From the NCBI RefSeq assembly GCF_024181725.1, contig NZ_CP028908.1, positions 1,612,001 through 1,676,000 of the forward strand: a stretch of 64,000 nucleotides of DNA, given 5' to 3'. Below the pieces are notes generated by a model. That model ran no database searches. It was not told the DNA's origin and saw only the letters and a list, made by a program, of their open reading frames with translations. Source of the DNA: Bradyrhizobium sp. WD16 (GTDB taxonomy: Bacteria; Pseudomonadota; Alphaproteobacteria; Rhizobiales; Xanthobacteraceae). The position numbers and the translations under genes are program-made. This document shows positions 17,551 through 29,700 of this stretch, piece after piece; position 1 is the stretch's first letter, and each line of letters begins with the position of its first letter.

Positions 17551-18690
17551 ATGACCGCCTGCCGCATCCGCCGCCTCAGCCTGACCCATTTCCGCAGCTA
17601 CCGCGCCGCGAGCCTTTCGACGTCGGCCGATCTCGTGGTGCTGGTCGGGGCCAACGGCGCCGGCAAGACCAATTGCCTGGAGGCGATCTCCTTCCTTACA
17701 CCCGGTCGCGGCCTGCGCCGCGCCACCCTCGAGGACGTCGCCGACAACGAGGGCGATGGCTCATGGGCGGTGTCGGCCGAGGTCGAAGGCGCGCTCGGCC
17801 TCGCAACGCTCGGCACCGGCATCGATCCCACGCCGGACGGCTCCGGCAGCGCCCGGCGCTGCCGGATCGACCGCGAGCCGGTCTCCTCGGCGGCCGCTTT
17901 CGGCGATCACCTGCGCATGGTGTGGCTGACCCCGGCCATGGACGGGCTCTTCACCGGCCCGGCCTCCGAACGACGGCGCTTCTTCGACCGTCTCGTGCTC
18001 GCCGTCGACAGCGGCCACAGCGGCCGCGTCGCCGCGCTGGAGCGCTCGCTGCGCTCGCGCAACCGCCTGCTCGAGGAACGCAATTTCGACACCCATTGGC
18101 TCGATGCCATCGAGCGCGAGACCGCCGAACTCGCCGTCGCCGTCGCCGCCCTGCGCGGCGAGACCCTGGCGCGCCTCGCGGCGAAGCTGCGCGTCCGCGC
18201 CACGCAATCGGCTTTTCCCTCGGCCGAGATCGCGCTCGACGGCTGGATCGAGAACGCCTTGCGCGACGAGCCGGCGACCGCGGTCGAGGATCGCTATCGC
18301 CAGCAGCTGCGGGACGGCCGCGCCCGCGACGCCGCCGCCGGCCGCACCCTGGAGGGACCGCATCTCACCGATCTCGATGTGGTCTATGCGCCCAAGCACA
18401 TGCCGGCCAGGGACGCCTCGACCGGCGAGCAGAAGGCGCTCCTGATCGGTCTCGTGCTGGCCCATGCAAGTCTCGTCGCCGAGATGACCGGCATCACGCC
18501 GCTGCTGCTGCTCGACGAGGTGGTCGCCCATCTCGATCCGGGCCGCCGGGTCGCGTTGTTCGATGAACTCACCGCGCTCGGCGCCCAAGTCTGGATGACC
18601 GGCGCCGATCCGGCAAGCTTCGCCGATGTCGGTGCAGGCGCGGGGATCTTCGAGGTCGCCGGCGGGCGCATTGAGCCGCGCAAGTCTTGA
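17551..18690 (+). CDS. recF: DNA replication and repair protein RecF
   Basis: SMC-like ATPase that loads RecA at gapped DNA together with RecO and RecR; 379 aa. Walker A GANGAGKTNCLEAISFLTPG lies near residue 35, the RecF region RRFFDRLVLAVDSGHS and RNRLLEERNFDTHWLDA follow, and the C-terminal signature STGEQKALLIGLVLAHASL precedes Walker B LLLLDEVVAHLD. The ATG at 17551 starts the conserved ITRLSLTHFRSY-like strand. Upstream sequence is repeat-derived. The 581-bp gap from dnaN is longer than is usual for this gene pair. Confidence 0.96.
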   Translation: MTACRIRRLSLTHFRSYRAASLSTSADLVVLVGANGAGKTNCLEAISFLTPGRGLRRATLEDVADNEGDGSWAVSAEVEGALGLATLGTGIDPTPDGSGSARRCRIDREPVSSAAAFGDHLRMVWLTPAMDGLFTGPASERRRFFDRLVLAVDSGHSGRVAALERSLRSRNRLLEERNFDTHWLDAIERETAELAVAVAALRGETLARLAAKLRVRATQSAFPSAEIALDGWIENALRDEPATAVEDRYRQQLRDGRARDAAAGRTLEGPHLTDLDVVYAPKHMPARDASTGEQKALLIGLVLAHASLVAEMTGITPLLLLDEVVAHLDPGRRVALFDELTALGAQVWMTGADPASFADVGAGAGIFEVAGGRIEPRKS

Positions 18691-18894
18691 TGCGGCGGTC
18701 AAACCTGCTCGCAGGGGGTACGGAACCGGCTCGCGGAGGGCATTTTCGGGGGCGTCTTCAATGGCAGATTCAGGCCTTGAAAGAAGCGCAAAAATGACCA
18801 TTTATTCAATAACTTGAGGGCGACCGATTCGCCCTGTACGCACCCTCTGTTTCATGGCACAAATTCACGACTTGGCCGCGCATTCGCGCGCTGA

Positions 18895-21363
<2,469 letters not shown>

Positions 21364-21500
21364 GCGGTCGGGGCGGCTTATCTCCTCGGCGCTCACCAGA
21401 TGACGGCGTGCCGCACCGGTGATGGCCCGCTATCACCGATGCGAGGCGGCAATGCGAAGCCAAATCAGAGATCACACTGATATTCTGCGTGTGCCACGTC

Positions 21501-21812
21501 TCAACGTCGACCTTTACTCCCGGGTGGACAGGCCACCCACCGCTCGCATCGCATCTGCTTCTCGGATTGCAGGCATTCTTTGCTGGGTCTGGCGCAAATG
21601 TTGTTCTTGGAGTCCCATTCTAGACACTCCTTGGAATATCGGATGCAGGTTTCGACCGCGCGCCACTGCTCGCAACATTGGCCGCCTCCCGGCGCGGGGA
21701 AAGGTCCATATTCCGGCGGCTTCGGTGGCGCTTGGGCGATGGCGCTGGAAACTCCTCCGGCGCCCAGAAGCGCGAACAAAAGCAGGGCGGTTCGCCATGT
21801 TAATCGGATCAT
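21501..21812 (-). CDS. small Cys-rich exported protein 1
   Basis: 103 aa. Sec signal peptide (RTALLLFALLGAGGVSSAIAQ), then a Pro/Gly-rich linker and eight Cys residues in the mature part (QCCEQW, ETCIRYSKEC, NNICARPSKEC, MRCERWVAC). The even number suggests a disulfide-bonded periplasmic or secreted domain. A strong ribosome binding site (TAAGGAGTGCTCC) precedes the ATG. It is third in a same-strand run of three such genes. I do not recognise the family. Confidence 0.7.
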   Translation of the reverse strand: MIRLTWRTALLLFALLGAGGVSSAIAQAPPKPPEYGPFPAPGGGQCCEQWRAVETCIRYSKECLEWDSKNNICARPSKECLQSEKQMRCERWVACPPGSKGRR

Positions 21813-21881
21813 GGAGCACTCCTTAAGGCCACCCTTGTGGCTGCCATCCTCTCGCGTCTCTGCGATGTCGCGCTCGCGAAA

Positions 21882-22190
21882 TCATTGCCGGCATGGAACT
21901 GCCGCCGCTTGGCAGCATGTCCGTGCGCCCTCCGGTTGGCAGCGAATGCGGCCCTTGGCGTTGGACCACGAACTCCACCCGCGACCGTATTTGAGACCGG
22001 CGGCCGTCTGCCACATCCGGATAGTCCGGTCCTGTACGGCAACCTCGTTCGGCTTTTGCACGGCGCATTGGTTGACCTCTATCGGGTCCTCCTTGCACTC
22101 AGCGCCACGTGCCGAGTGCGGTGGCAGGGCAGCGATCGCCGGCGTGATGGCCACAAAGACGGCCAGGATCTGGATCCGTTCATACTTCAT
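21882..22190 (-). CDS. small Cys-rich exported protein 2
   Basis: 102 aa from the ATG at 22190 (an in-frame GTG lies two codons upstream). A hydrophobic signal region (RIQILAVFVAITPAIAAL) is followed by a mature part with six Cys (AECKED, NQCAVQ, IRCQPEG, TCCQ, VPCRQ) and a Trp-rich middle (GRGWSSWSNAKGR). It lies 69 bp upstream of protein 1 and 123 bp downstream of protein 3, all on the minus strand. Unknown function. Confidence 0.6.
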   Translation of the reverse strand: MKYERIQILAVFVAITPAIAALPPHSARGAECKEDPIEVNQCAVQKPNEVAVQDRTIRMWQTAAGLKYGRGWSSWSNAKGRIRCQPEGARTCCQAAAVPCRQ

Positions 22191-22313
22191 GGTCACCCAA
22201 CCACGCTCCAGGCAAACCAGTTCGACGATCGCAAGTTTGCGCCGTGCAATGCAAACCTGCCCTCCTTGACTTGAAGTCAGACCACTGGTCTCGGCCCTGC
22301 GCGGGGATAAGCA

Positions 22314-22628
22314 CTACCGGCCGGTGCCCCAATCGGTGTGGTACTTGTCAATGCAGCCTTGGCGGGCCTTCTGATCGCTTCCAGCATTTTTGATGCAGTC
22401 GCGGAATTCCTTGCCGGTATCTTTGCATTTTTTGCTGCATTCTTGGGCGGCATTGTCGCAGGCGGTTTCACAGGCTGCACCGGTGATCCCCGGCCCGCAT
22501 CTGCTGGCGCAAGCAGCGTAGACCCGTTGGCAGCGGGCTTCGCAGGTCGGGTTCTGCGAAAATCCCGCGGTGGTCCCCAAAACCACCAGCAGGAATGCCG
22601 TGGCCACAACCATCGATTGCTTCACCAT
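22314..22628 (-). CDS. small exported protein with four CX3C motifs
   Basis: 104 aa. The signal peptide ends near TTAGFSQ. The mature part has ten Cys, eight of which form two identical frames CX3C-X6-CX3C: CEARCQRVYAACASRC and CETACDNAAQECSKKC. Two more follow (FRDCIK, RQGCID). The helix-friendly composition suggests two disulfide-stapled helical hairpins. The ribosome binding site is GGAGAGACGGCG. An FNR/FixK-like palindrome lies 70 bp upstream. It is the first gene of the Cys-rich trio; the function is not known. Confidence 0.72.
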   Translation of the reverse strand: MVKQSMVVATAFLLVVLGTTAGFSQNPTCEARCQRVYAACASRCGPGITGAACETACDNAAQECSKKCKDTGKEFRDCIKNAGSDQKARQGCIDKYHTDWGTGR

Positions 22629-22697
22629 CGCCGTCTCTCCGTACGTTCATTGAAACCTTGATTTTCGTTATTAGTCTGCCGCAAGACGGGAGCCGCC

Positions 22698-22711
22698 TTG
22701 CGCTAGATCAA
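22698..22711 (-). promoter_or_regulatory. FNR/FixK-like site upstream of the Cys-rich trio
   Basis: On the minus strand TTGATCTAGCGCAA matches TTGA-N6-TCAA at seven of eight positions. A -10-like ACTAAT starts 22 nt from the proximal edge of the box, the spacing expected of a class II activated promoter, giving a predicted start about 35 nt before the ATG at 22628. Confidence 0.4.
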
Positions 22712-22791
22712 GCCGATCGGCGAGCAGCGATACCGGCGATCCCGGCATTCAGGGTGGGATTACAGGGCTCGCGACGATTCCCGCCCGACGG

Positions 22792-25080
22792 TTACGCCGT
22801 CCCCACGGCTTCGTAGATGTCCTCCTCCTGGGCGGTATGCATCCGCACCAGGGTTTCGATGGCCTCGATGACCCGCTGTGCGTCGCGGACGAGATAGCGA
22901 TCGATCTGTTCTGATGGCAGGTCCTCCGCCACGCGAGCGAGCAGTCGCGCAAAGTGCAGGATTTCGCGATGCGCGCGGCTCATGGCAGAGAGGCCGTGAC
23001 GTTCGCGGAGCACAGCCGCGAGCTGCGGATAGACATGGCCCTCGTCGTCGCGCTCATGAGCCACGATCCGGTCCTGCACCAGGCGATTGGCTTCTTCGAT
23101 CAAGGCTGCGCCGACCTCAGGCGGCGTCTCGTCGAGGGCATCGGCGATGCCGCGGAGCCGATCGAGATCTTGGCGCAGCGCCTCGTGATCGTGATGCAGC
23201 TCAAGACCGTGCTCCGAGGTAATACGCCTGCGGCCCCAGTCATGAGCCGGACTCAAGGCGCGCAGCGCATTGAGGATCACCGCGACATCGATCACCTCCT
23301 GGACGATTGCCGCCGGCACCGGTCCCAGCCATCCGACGGTAGCCGCGCCCATTGCCGCGAATGAAAGCCCCATGCCGACCATGATGCTTTCGACTGCAAT
23401 GCGCCGGGCACGCTGGGCGATGATGATCGCTTCGCCGACACGGTCGAGCCTGTCGGCGAGGATCACGACATCGGCCGCTTCCGACGACGCGCTGGCGCCA
23501 CGAGCGCCCAGAGCCACCCCGACATCGGCTGCGGCAAGCGCGGGCGCGTCGTTGATGCCGTCCCCGACCATGATGGTCGGATGCAGCCGCTGCTCGGTGC
23601 GCACGGCCTCGACCTTGTCGGCAGGCGCCCGGTCGGCAAGCACCACATCGAGGTCGAGCGCGGCACCGATCATTTGCGCCGCGGCGGCGCGGTCGCCCGT
23701 AATCATGACCATTCGCGCGATGCCGGCGTCGCGCATCAGCCGGATCGCCCGCGGCGTATCGGACCGGAGCTCGTCGGCCAGCAACAGCGCGCCGATCGGC
23801 CGGCCTTCGACGGCGACAAAAACCACCAGCGCCGAGCGCCACGACGCCCGCCGGATGGCTCGCAGCTCCCAGGGCGAAAGCGGCCGGCTGCCGAGGATCA
23901 TCTCGCGCGAGCCCGCAGCTACCTGCTGGCCATCGATCGTCCCATGCAGGCCGGCGCCCATGGCCTCCCTGACCTGCTCCGGCGCTCTCAGCTTCAAGCC
24001 GCGCTCGACCGCCGCCGCGACAATGGCCTTCGCCAGCACATGGTGAGACGCCTGCTCCAGCGATGCGCCCAGCGCCAGCACCTCCTGTGCGCTCTCGCCC
24101 GGCGCAACCTGCACCGACAGCAGCCTTGCGCCGCCAACCGTCAGGGTTCCGGTCTTGTCGAACAGCACGGTATGCGCCCGCGCCACCACTTCCAAAGGTC
24201 CGCCGCCTTTTACCAGGATGCCTCGCCGAGCCGCTTGCGCCACACCCGCGATGAAGGCGACCGGTGCTGCCAGAATGAGCGGACAGGGCGTCGCCGCCAC
24301 CAGCACGGCAAGGCTCCGGATCAGTTCGCCGGAAATCAACCAGGCGACCAGCGCCACCGCGAGGGTCACCGGCAGGAAGATCAGCGCATAACGATCGGCC
24401 AGCCGGATGAAAGGCGCCTTTGCAGTCTGCGCCGCCGTCACCATGCGGACGATACCCGCATAGGTGCTCTCGCCCGCGGGCGAGGTCACCGCCAGCTGGA
24501 ATGTTTCGCCGGCATTGAGCGAGCCGGAAAGGACTGCCGCGCCGCGCGCCTTGGTGACCGGGATCGGCTCGCCGGTGAGCGCCGACTCGTCGATCGTCGC
24601 CGCTTGCGAGTCGACGACGCCATCGACCGGGACGACCTCTCCGGCCCGCACCACGAGTTGGTCACCAACCACCACGGCCTCGATCGGCACCTGCTCGATC
24701 CGCTCTCCGACCCGGCGATGCGCCTCGCGTGGCGCCCGGTCGACCAGTGAGCGCAAATCGTGTTCGGCCCGCGCGATCGCGATATCCTCGAGCACATTCC
24801 CGCCCGAATACATCAGCGCGACCACCACGCCCGCGAGCGGCTCGCCGAGCGCGATGGCCGCGCCCATCGACAGCAGCGCGATCGCGTCGACGCCGAGACG
24901 GCCGGCAAGAATGTCGCGCGTCATCGAGATCGCAAGTCCCGCTATCACCGGCGCAGTCCCGGCCGCCCATGCGAGGTCGGCAAGGGCTGGCTGACCGGCG
25001 GTGCGCGCGGCAAGTCCCGCCGCCAGACCCGCGACCGCGATCGAAACGAGGATCCATCGCAGGGCGCGTTCAAACCGCAT
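22792..25080 (-). CDS. P1B-type metal-transporting ATPase with C-terminal hemerythrin domain
   Basis: Inner-membrane heavy-metal exporter, 762 aa. Actuator motif LTGEPIP, transmembrane metal motif TPCPLI (in place of CPC), phosphorylation motif DKTGTLT and hinge GDGINDAPALAAADVG are all present. There is no N-terminal HMA domain. From about residue 620 a hemerythrin-like four-helix domain follows, with HHDHEALRQDLDRL, HERDDEGHVYPQL, HREILHFARLL and HTAQEEDIYEAV supplying the His/Glu/Asp ligands. TPC plus a hemerythrin tail is the architecture of P1B-5 pumps such as rhizobial Nia (Ni/Fe export). Substrate and oxygen or iron sensing by the tail are inferred. The gene is divergent from the RND efflux operon. 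Confidence 0.92.
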   Translation of the reverse strand: MRFERALRWILVSIAVAGLAAGLAARTAGQPALADLAWAAGTAPVIAGLAISMTRDILAGRLGVDAIALLSMGAAIALGEPLAGVVVALMYSGGNVLEDIAIARAEHDLRSLVDRAPREAHRRVGERIEQVPIEAVVVGDQLVVRAGEVVPVDGVVDSQAATIDESALTGEPIPVTKARGAAVLSGSLNAGETFQLAVTSPAGESTYAGIVRMVTAAQTAKAPFIRLADRYALIFLPVTLAVALVAWLISGELIRSLAVLVAATPCPLILAAPVAFIAGVAQAARRGILVKGGGPLEVVARAHTVLFDKTGTLTVGGARLLSVQVAPGESAQEVLALGASLEQASHHVLAKAIVAAAVERGLKLRAPEQVREAMGAGLHGTIDGQQVAAGSREMILGSRPLSPWELRAIRRASWRSALVVFVAVEGRPIGALLLADELRSDTPRAIRLMRDAGIARMVMITGDRAAAAQMIGAALDLDVVLADRAPADKVEAVRTEQRLHPTIMVGDGINDAPALAAADVGVALGARGASASSEAADVVILADRLDRVGEAIIIAQRARRIAVESIMVGMGLSFAAMGAATVGWLGPVPAAIVQEVIDVAVILNALRALSPAHDWGRRRITSEHGLELHHDHEALRQDLDRLRGIADALDETPPEVGAALIEEANRLVQDRIVAHERDDEGHVYPQLAAVLRERHGLSAMSRAHREILHFARLLARVAEDLPSEQIDRYLVRDAQRVIEAIETLVRMHTAQEEDIYEAVGTA

Positions 25081-25100
25081 CGGTGACGTCCGTTGCTCTG

Positions 25101-25145
25101 GAGCGTTTTCCCGCGAAGTGGATACCGGTTCGCGGGAAGACGCTC
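25101..25145. repeat. isolated long hairpin of a common rhizobial type
   Basis: Inverted repeat GAGCGTTTTCCCGCGAA / TTCGCGGGAAGACGCTC with an 11-nt loop. Its last base overlaps the CTAG of the next element. Similar GAGCG-TTTTCCCGCGAA palindromes are frequent in Rhizobiales genomes (general knowledge). Confidence 0.7.
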
Positions 25146-25312
25146 TAGTGCGGTGGATCTGACGCTCGTTTCAGCATTGCAGCGAGTTCTTCAAACACGC
25201 GTCAGATCCAAAACCGCACTAGAATCATATTGATGCTAGATGTCCCTTTGTTTCCAACGTTCGTACGAGCGCCTGCTGCAAAGGAATACGAACGTTGGAA
25301 ACGGGACACTAG
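25145..25312. repeat. two-hairpin CTAG-bounded element, subtype A-B (copy 2)
   Basis: Hairpin A (25145-25222), 13-bp spacer AATCATATTGATG, hairpin B (25236-25312). Hairpin B differs from copy 1 by paired changes that keep the stem: GTTTCCAACG with CGTTGGAAAC instead of GGTTCTAACG with CGTTAGAACC. The right end shares CTAG with a truncated further A element. Confidence 0.9.
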
Positions 25313-25347
25313 TGCGGTGGATCTGACGCTCGTTTCAGCATTGCAGC
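25309..25347. repeat. left half of a hairpin-A repeat (truncated)
   Basis: Identical to copy 2 of hairpin A from CTAGTGCGGT to GCATTGCAGC, then homology stops. The following 25348-25622 has no recognisable gene, although an outer-membrane channel gene would be expected at this place in a CzcCBA-type operon. Confidence 0.85.
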
Positions 25348-25622
25348 TTGCGCAAAATCAATGGCGGGAGCGGGGGCGGCTCGCCCATTCGAACTCGGCG
25401 CGGGCGTACGGAGCACCGGGTTCCTGCCGGGGCAGCCACCCTTCGCCCGCGATGACAGCAAACTGTCAGGCAGAAAGGCGCATTATCGGCGTATCCGGAG
25501 GATGACAGCTCCGGACGGAGGCCAAGCCTCCGTCCCGCGGCTACGGCTTTTGGCCGCCGGATCTGGTTGATCCGATTGAGGGAAATCAACTCCCGCAAAG
25601 CGGATCCGGTTAAACGAAGGAC
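25348..25622. other. intergenic region upstream of the RND operon
   Basis: No convincing coding sequence. It contains GGACGGAGGCCAAGCCTCCGTCC (hairpin near 25513-25535), a perfect TTGA-N6-TCAA palindrome and the AACGAAGGAC ribosome binding site of the adaptor gene. Confidence 0.4.
25576..25589 (+). promoter_or_regulatory. FNR/FixK-like site upstream of the RND efflux operon
   Basis: TTGAGGGAAATCAA is a perfect TTGA-N6-TCAA palindrome. TAAACG at 25611 is a weak -10 candidate at 22 nt. The box centre is 40.5 bp from the ATG at 25623, so either the transcript is nearly leaderless or translation starts at a later Met (25662 or 25692). Confidence 0.45.
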
Positions 25623-26789
25623 ATGCAATTGGGTCGCAGCCTGGAGATCAGAGTTTCGAAGATGCATCGCCGTGAAGCCGGCCTGCGTCTCATGCCCCGC
25701 CGCCTGTACGGAGCGATCCTGGCGCTCGCGTTGCTCGGCACGCCCGGCATGGCCGCCGACGAGGTGGTCAAGCTTACCCCCAGCCAGGCCCAGAGCCTGG
25801 GCGTTCGAGCCGTCCATCCGGTCACGAGCCGGAACGACCAGACGCTGCCCTATCCGGCCCAGATCGTCATCCCCACGCCCCAGCAATGGGTTGTCAGCGC
25901 TCCGGTCGCCGGAATGGTCAACAGTCTGTCCGTCGCGCGGGGCGACCGCGTCCGGACCGGTCAGCCGCTCGTCACCATGGAGAGCCCGAACTTCGTATCG
26001 CTGCAGCGCGAGTATCTGCACGCCGTCGCGCAGGACGCCCTTGCCGCACAGCAGCTCAAGCGCAACACGGACCTCTTCGAAGGAAAAGCCGTTCCGCAGC
26101 GCGTCCTCGAGTCCAGCCAGACGGAAGCGCGCCAGGCCAGCATTGCGGTGGCCGAGCGCAAACAGATGCTGCGGCTGAGCGGCCTCTCGGACACGGCGAT
26201 CGGCAAGCTGACGAGCGAGGCCGCCATCAGCGCGACGCTTTCGGTATCTGCGCCCCAATCGGCGACGGTCGTCGAGATCGTCGTCGCTCCGGGCCAGCGG
26301 GTCGAGCAATCGGCCCCCCTCGTCAAACTCGCGGGCCTCACGCCGCTCTGGATCGAAATCGCAATCCCGGCGTCGAGCGTCCGCGCCATCAAGCCAGGCG
26401 CGAAAGTCGAGGTCGACGGCTATGCAACGACCGGGCGCGTCATCCTGGTTTCCGAGACCACCGATGCCGCAAGCCAGACCGTTCTGGTACGGGCCGAAGT
26501 GCCGAACAATGGCGAGCTGCGCCCGGGACAAGCCGCCGCGGCCCGGATCGGCTTCGTCTCATCCGATGAAGGGGCCTGGGAAATCCCCTACAGCGCGCTC
26601 GTCCGGCGCGGCGAGCAGGCTTCGGTGTTCGTGGCGATCCAGGACGGCTTCCGTCTCGTGCCGGTCTCGCTGCTCGCCGAGGACCAGGAGCATGTGGTGG
26701 TGTCGGGGGCATTCACCGACAAGGACGAGGTGGCCGTCAGTGGCATCTCCGCGCTGCGCGGAATCCTGCTGCACCTCGGAGCGGAGTAG
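25623..26789 (+). CDS. RND efflux periplasmic adaptor (CzcB/CusB-like)
   Basis: Membrane-fusion subunit of a heavy-metal RND pump, 388 aa. An N-terminal signal segment (LYGAILALALLGTPGMAADE) precedes the lipoyl/barrel-sandwich half (VVSAPVAGMVNSLSVARGDRV), a helical hairpin (residues about 125-185), the second lipoyl half (QSATVVEIVVAPGQRV) and the beta-barrel and membrane-proximal domains (VEVDGYATTGRVILVSETTD, RPGQAAAARI). Met14 or Met24 may be the true start, since the leader looks long. It is followed 2 bp later by the RND pump. There is no outer-membrane channel gene in front of it. Confidence 0.9.
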   Translation: MQLGRSLEIRVSKMHRREAGLRLMPRRLYGAILALALLGTPGMAADEVVKLTPSQAQSLGVRAVHPVTSRNDQTLPYPAQIVIPTPQQWVVSAPVAGMVNSLSVARGDRVRTGQPLVTMESPNFVSLQREYLHAVAQDALAAQQLKRNTDLFEGKAVPQRVLESSQTEARQASIAVAERKQMLRLSGLSDTAIGKLTSEAAISATLSVSAPQSATVVEIVVAPGQRVEQSAPLVKLAGLTPLWIEIAIPASSVRAIKPGAKVEVDGYATTGRVILVSETTDAASQTVLVRAEVPNNGELRPGQAAAARIGFVSSDEGAWEIPYSALVRRGEQASVFVAIQDGFRLVPVSLLAEDQEHVVVSGAFTDKDEVAVSGISALRGILLHLGAE

Positions 26790-26791
26790 TG

Positions 26792-29700
26792 ATGCTTCAG
26801 CGTCTCGTCGCATTTGCGCTTTCACAGCGGCTGTTCGTCGCCCTCGGCGTGCTGCTGCTGATCGGAGCCGGCCTGGTTCTCCTGCCGAGCCTGCCGATCG
26901 ACGCCTTTCCCGACGTTTCGCCGGTCCAGGTCAAGGTGATCATGAAGGCGCCGGGCCTGACCCCGGAGGAGGTCGAGCAGCGCATCACCGTCCCGATCGA
27001 ACTCGAGCTGCTTGGACTGCCCAACAAGAAGATCCTGCGTTCGACGACCAAATACGCGCTCGCGGACATCACCGTCGATTTCGAGGACGGCACCGACATC
27101 TACTGGGCACGCAACCAGGTTACCGAACGATTGTCGAACATCTCCCGCGACCTGCCCGAAGGCGTCACCGGCGGGCTGGCTCCGATCACGAGCCCGCTTG
27201 GCGAGATGTTCATGTTCACCATCGACAGCCCGGAGCTGTCGCTCGCCGAGCGGCGCAGCCTGCTCGACTGGGTGATCCGGCCCGCGCTCAGAACCGTCCC
27301 CGGCGTCGCCGACGTCAATTCGCTCGGCGGCTATGTCCGGGCCTTCGAGATCGTGCCGATGACCGATGCGCTCGCGGCACGCGGCATTTCCTACGACGCC
27401 TTCCGAAAAGCCCTCGAGGCGAACAGCCGCAATGACGGCGCCGGTCGGGTCAATCAGGGCGAGGACAGCGCTCTCGTTCGCATTCAGGGCAGCATTCAAT
27501 CCGTCGACGACATCAAGGCGATCGTCGTCGATACCAAGGACGGCGTTCCAATCCGGGTGAAGGATGTCGCCCGTGTCGAGGTCGGCGCGCTGACGCGCTA
27601 CGGCGCCGTGACGGCCAATGGCCGAGGGGAGACGGTCGAAGGACTCGTGCTCGGGCTGCGCGGCGCCAATGCCGGCCAGCTCGTGAAGGATGTTCAGCGG
27701 CGCCTGGAGGAACTGAAACCCTCGCTGCCCAAGAGCGTCACCATCAACGTCTTCTACGACCGCAGCCGACTGGTCGGTCGCGCCGTCGGGACGGTGGTTC
27801 GGGCGCTGGGCGAGGCGACCGCCATCGTCGTCGTCCTCCTGCTCCTGTTCCTCGGCAACTGGCGGGCCTCCCTGGTCATCGCGCTGAGCCTGCCGCTTGC
27901 CATCATGATCGCCCTCATCGTGATGCGCCTCGTCGGCATGTCGGCGAACCTGATGAGCCTCGGGGGACTGGCGATCGCCATCGGCATGCTGATCGACGCA
28001 CTGGTGGTCGTCGTCGAAAACATCGTCGGCAACCTCGGCAAGGCGGGACACGAAAAATCGGCTCCGCTCGTCCATGTGATCTTCCGCTCGGTGTGCGAGG
28101 TGCTGCAGCCCGTCGCCTCGGGCGTTCTCATCATCATTCTCGTGTTCGTGCCGCTGCTCACGCTTCAGGGACTCGAGGGCAAGCTGTTCATCCCGGTCGC
28201 GCTGGCGATCATCTTCGCGCTGTCCGCCTCGCTGCTCCTGGCCCTCACCGTGCTCCCGGTTGCGACCTCGTTTCTTCTCAAGACCGCCTCCCACGGCGAC
28301 CCGTGGCTGATTCGCATGGCGTTGCGCCTCTACGCGCCCGCCCTGGACTGGGCGCTGAGGAACGAGCGCAAGGTGATCATCGTTGCCCTCGCCGGCCTCG
28401 CCGCCGCCGGCTGGGGCTACACCCAGCTCGGCAAGACATTCATGCCGACCATGGACGAGGGCGACACGATCATCAGCGTGGAAGCGCTGCCGTCGATCAA
28501 CCTCGACACCATGATCGCAATGAATACGAGGCTGCAATCCGCCATCATCGCAAAGGCGCCCGACGTGGCGGGGATCGTGGCACGCACCGGCTCCGACGAG
28601 CTCGGCCTCGACCCCATGGGACCCAATCAGACCGATACGTTTCTGGTCCTGAAACCGGCCGAGGAGAGAAAAACGACCGACCAGGCCGCCTTGATCCAGT
28701 CACTTCGCGCCGTGCTGGCCGACTTTCCCGGGCTGTCGCTGAGCTTCACGCAGCCGATCGACATGCGCGTGCAGGAGATGATCAGCGGCGTTCGCGGCGA
28801 CGTCGCCGTCAAGATCTTCGGGCCGGACATCGGCAAACTGAACGAGATCGCGAGCAAGCTCTCCGGCATTCTGTCCGGGATCGACGGCGCCGAGGACGTC
28901 TACACCACGATCAACGAAGGCGCGCAATATTACACGGTGGCGGTGAACCGGATGGAGGCCGGGCGTCTCGGATTGAGCGTCGACGCGATCTCCACCTGGC
29001 TGCGGACCCAGATCGAAGGGCGCACGATCGGCACGGCTCTCGAGGATGGACGTCGTACGCCGATCCTGATTCGTGGCAGCGAAAGGACGCGGGAGGCGCC
29101 GACGCTGCTGGCGAACCTGCCGGTGACGCTGCCGTCGGGAGCTCACGTCGCACTGTCGCAGGTCGCCCGCATTCAGAGGATCGACGGCCCGGTCAAGATC
29201 GACCGCGAGAACGGCAATCGCATGAGCGTCGTCCGGACGAATGTGCGCGGCCGCGACATGGTCGGCTTCGTCGAAGCGGCCCAGCAGAAGGTCGCGGCGG
29301 AGCTGCCGCTGCCGCAGGGCTATCGGCTGACCTGGGGCGGCCAGTTCGAGAACCAGCAGCGCGCCGCAGCCCGGCTGGCGGTGGTGGTGCCGATCGCCGT
29401 CGGGCTCATCTTCGTGCTGCTGTTCACCACCTTCGGCTCGATCCGCCAGGCACTCATGGTGCTGGTCAACATTCCGTTCGCGCTGATCGGTGGCGTTTTC
29501 GCCCTGCTGATCACGGGAGAGTATCTTTCCGTTCCGGCGTCCGTCGGTTTCATCGCACTGCTCGGCATCGCGGTTCTGAACGGCGTCGTCCTGGTGTCGT
29601 ATTTCAATCAGCTTCGGGCCCATGGCGTGCCCGAGGAACGGATCGTCGTCGACGGCGCGAATCGCAGGCTCCGACCCGTGCTGATGACGGCCAGCATCAC

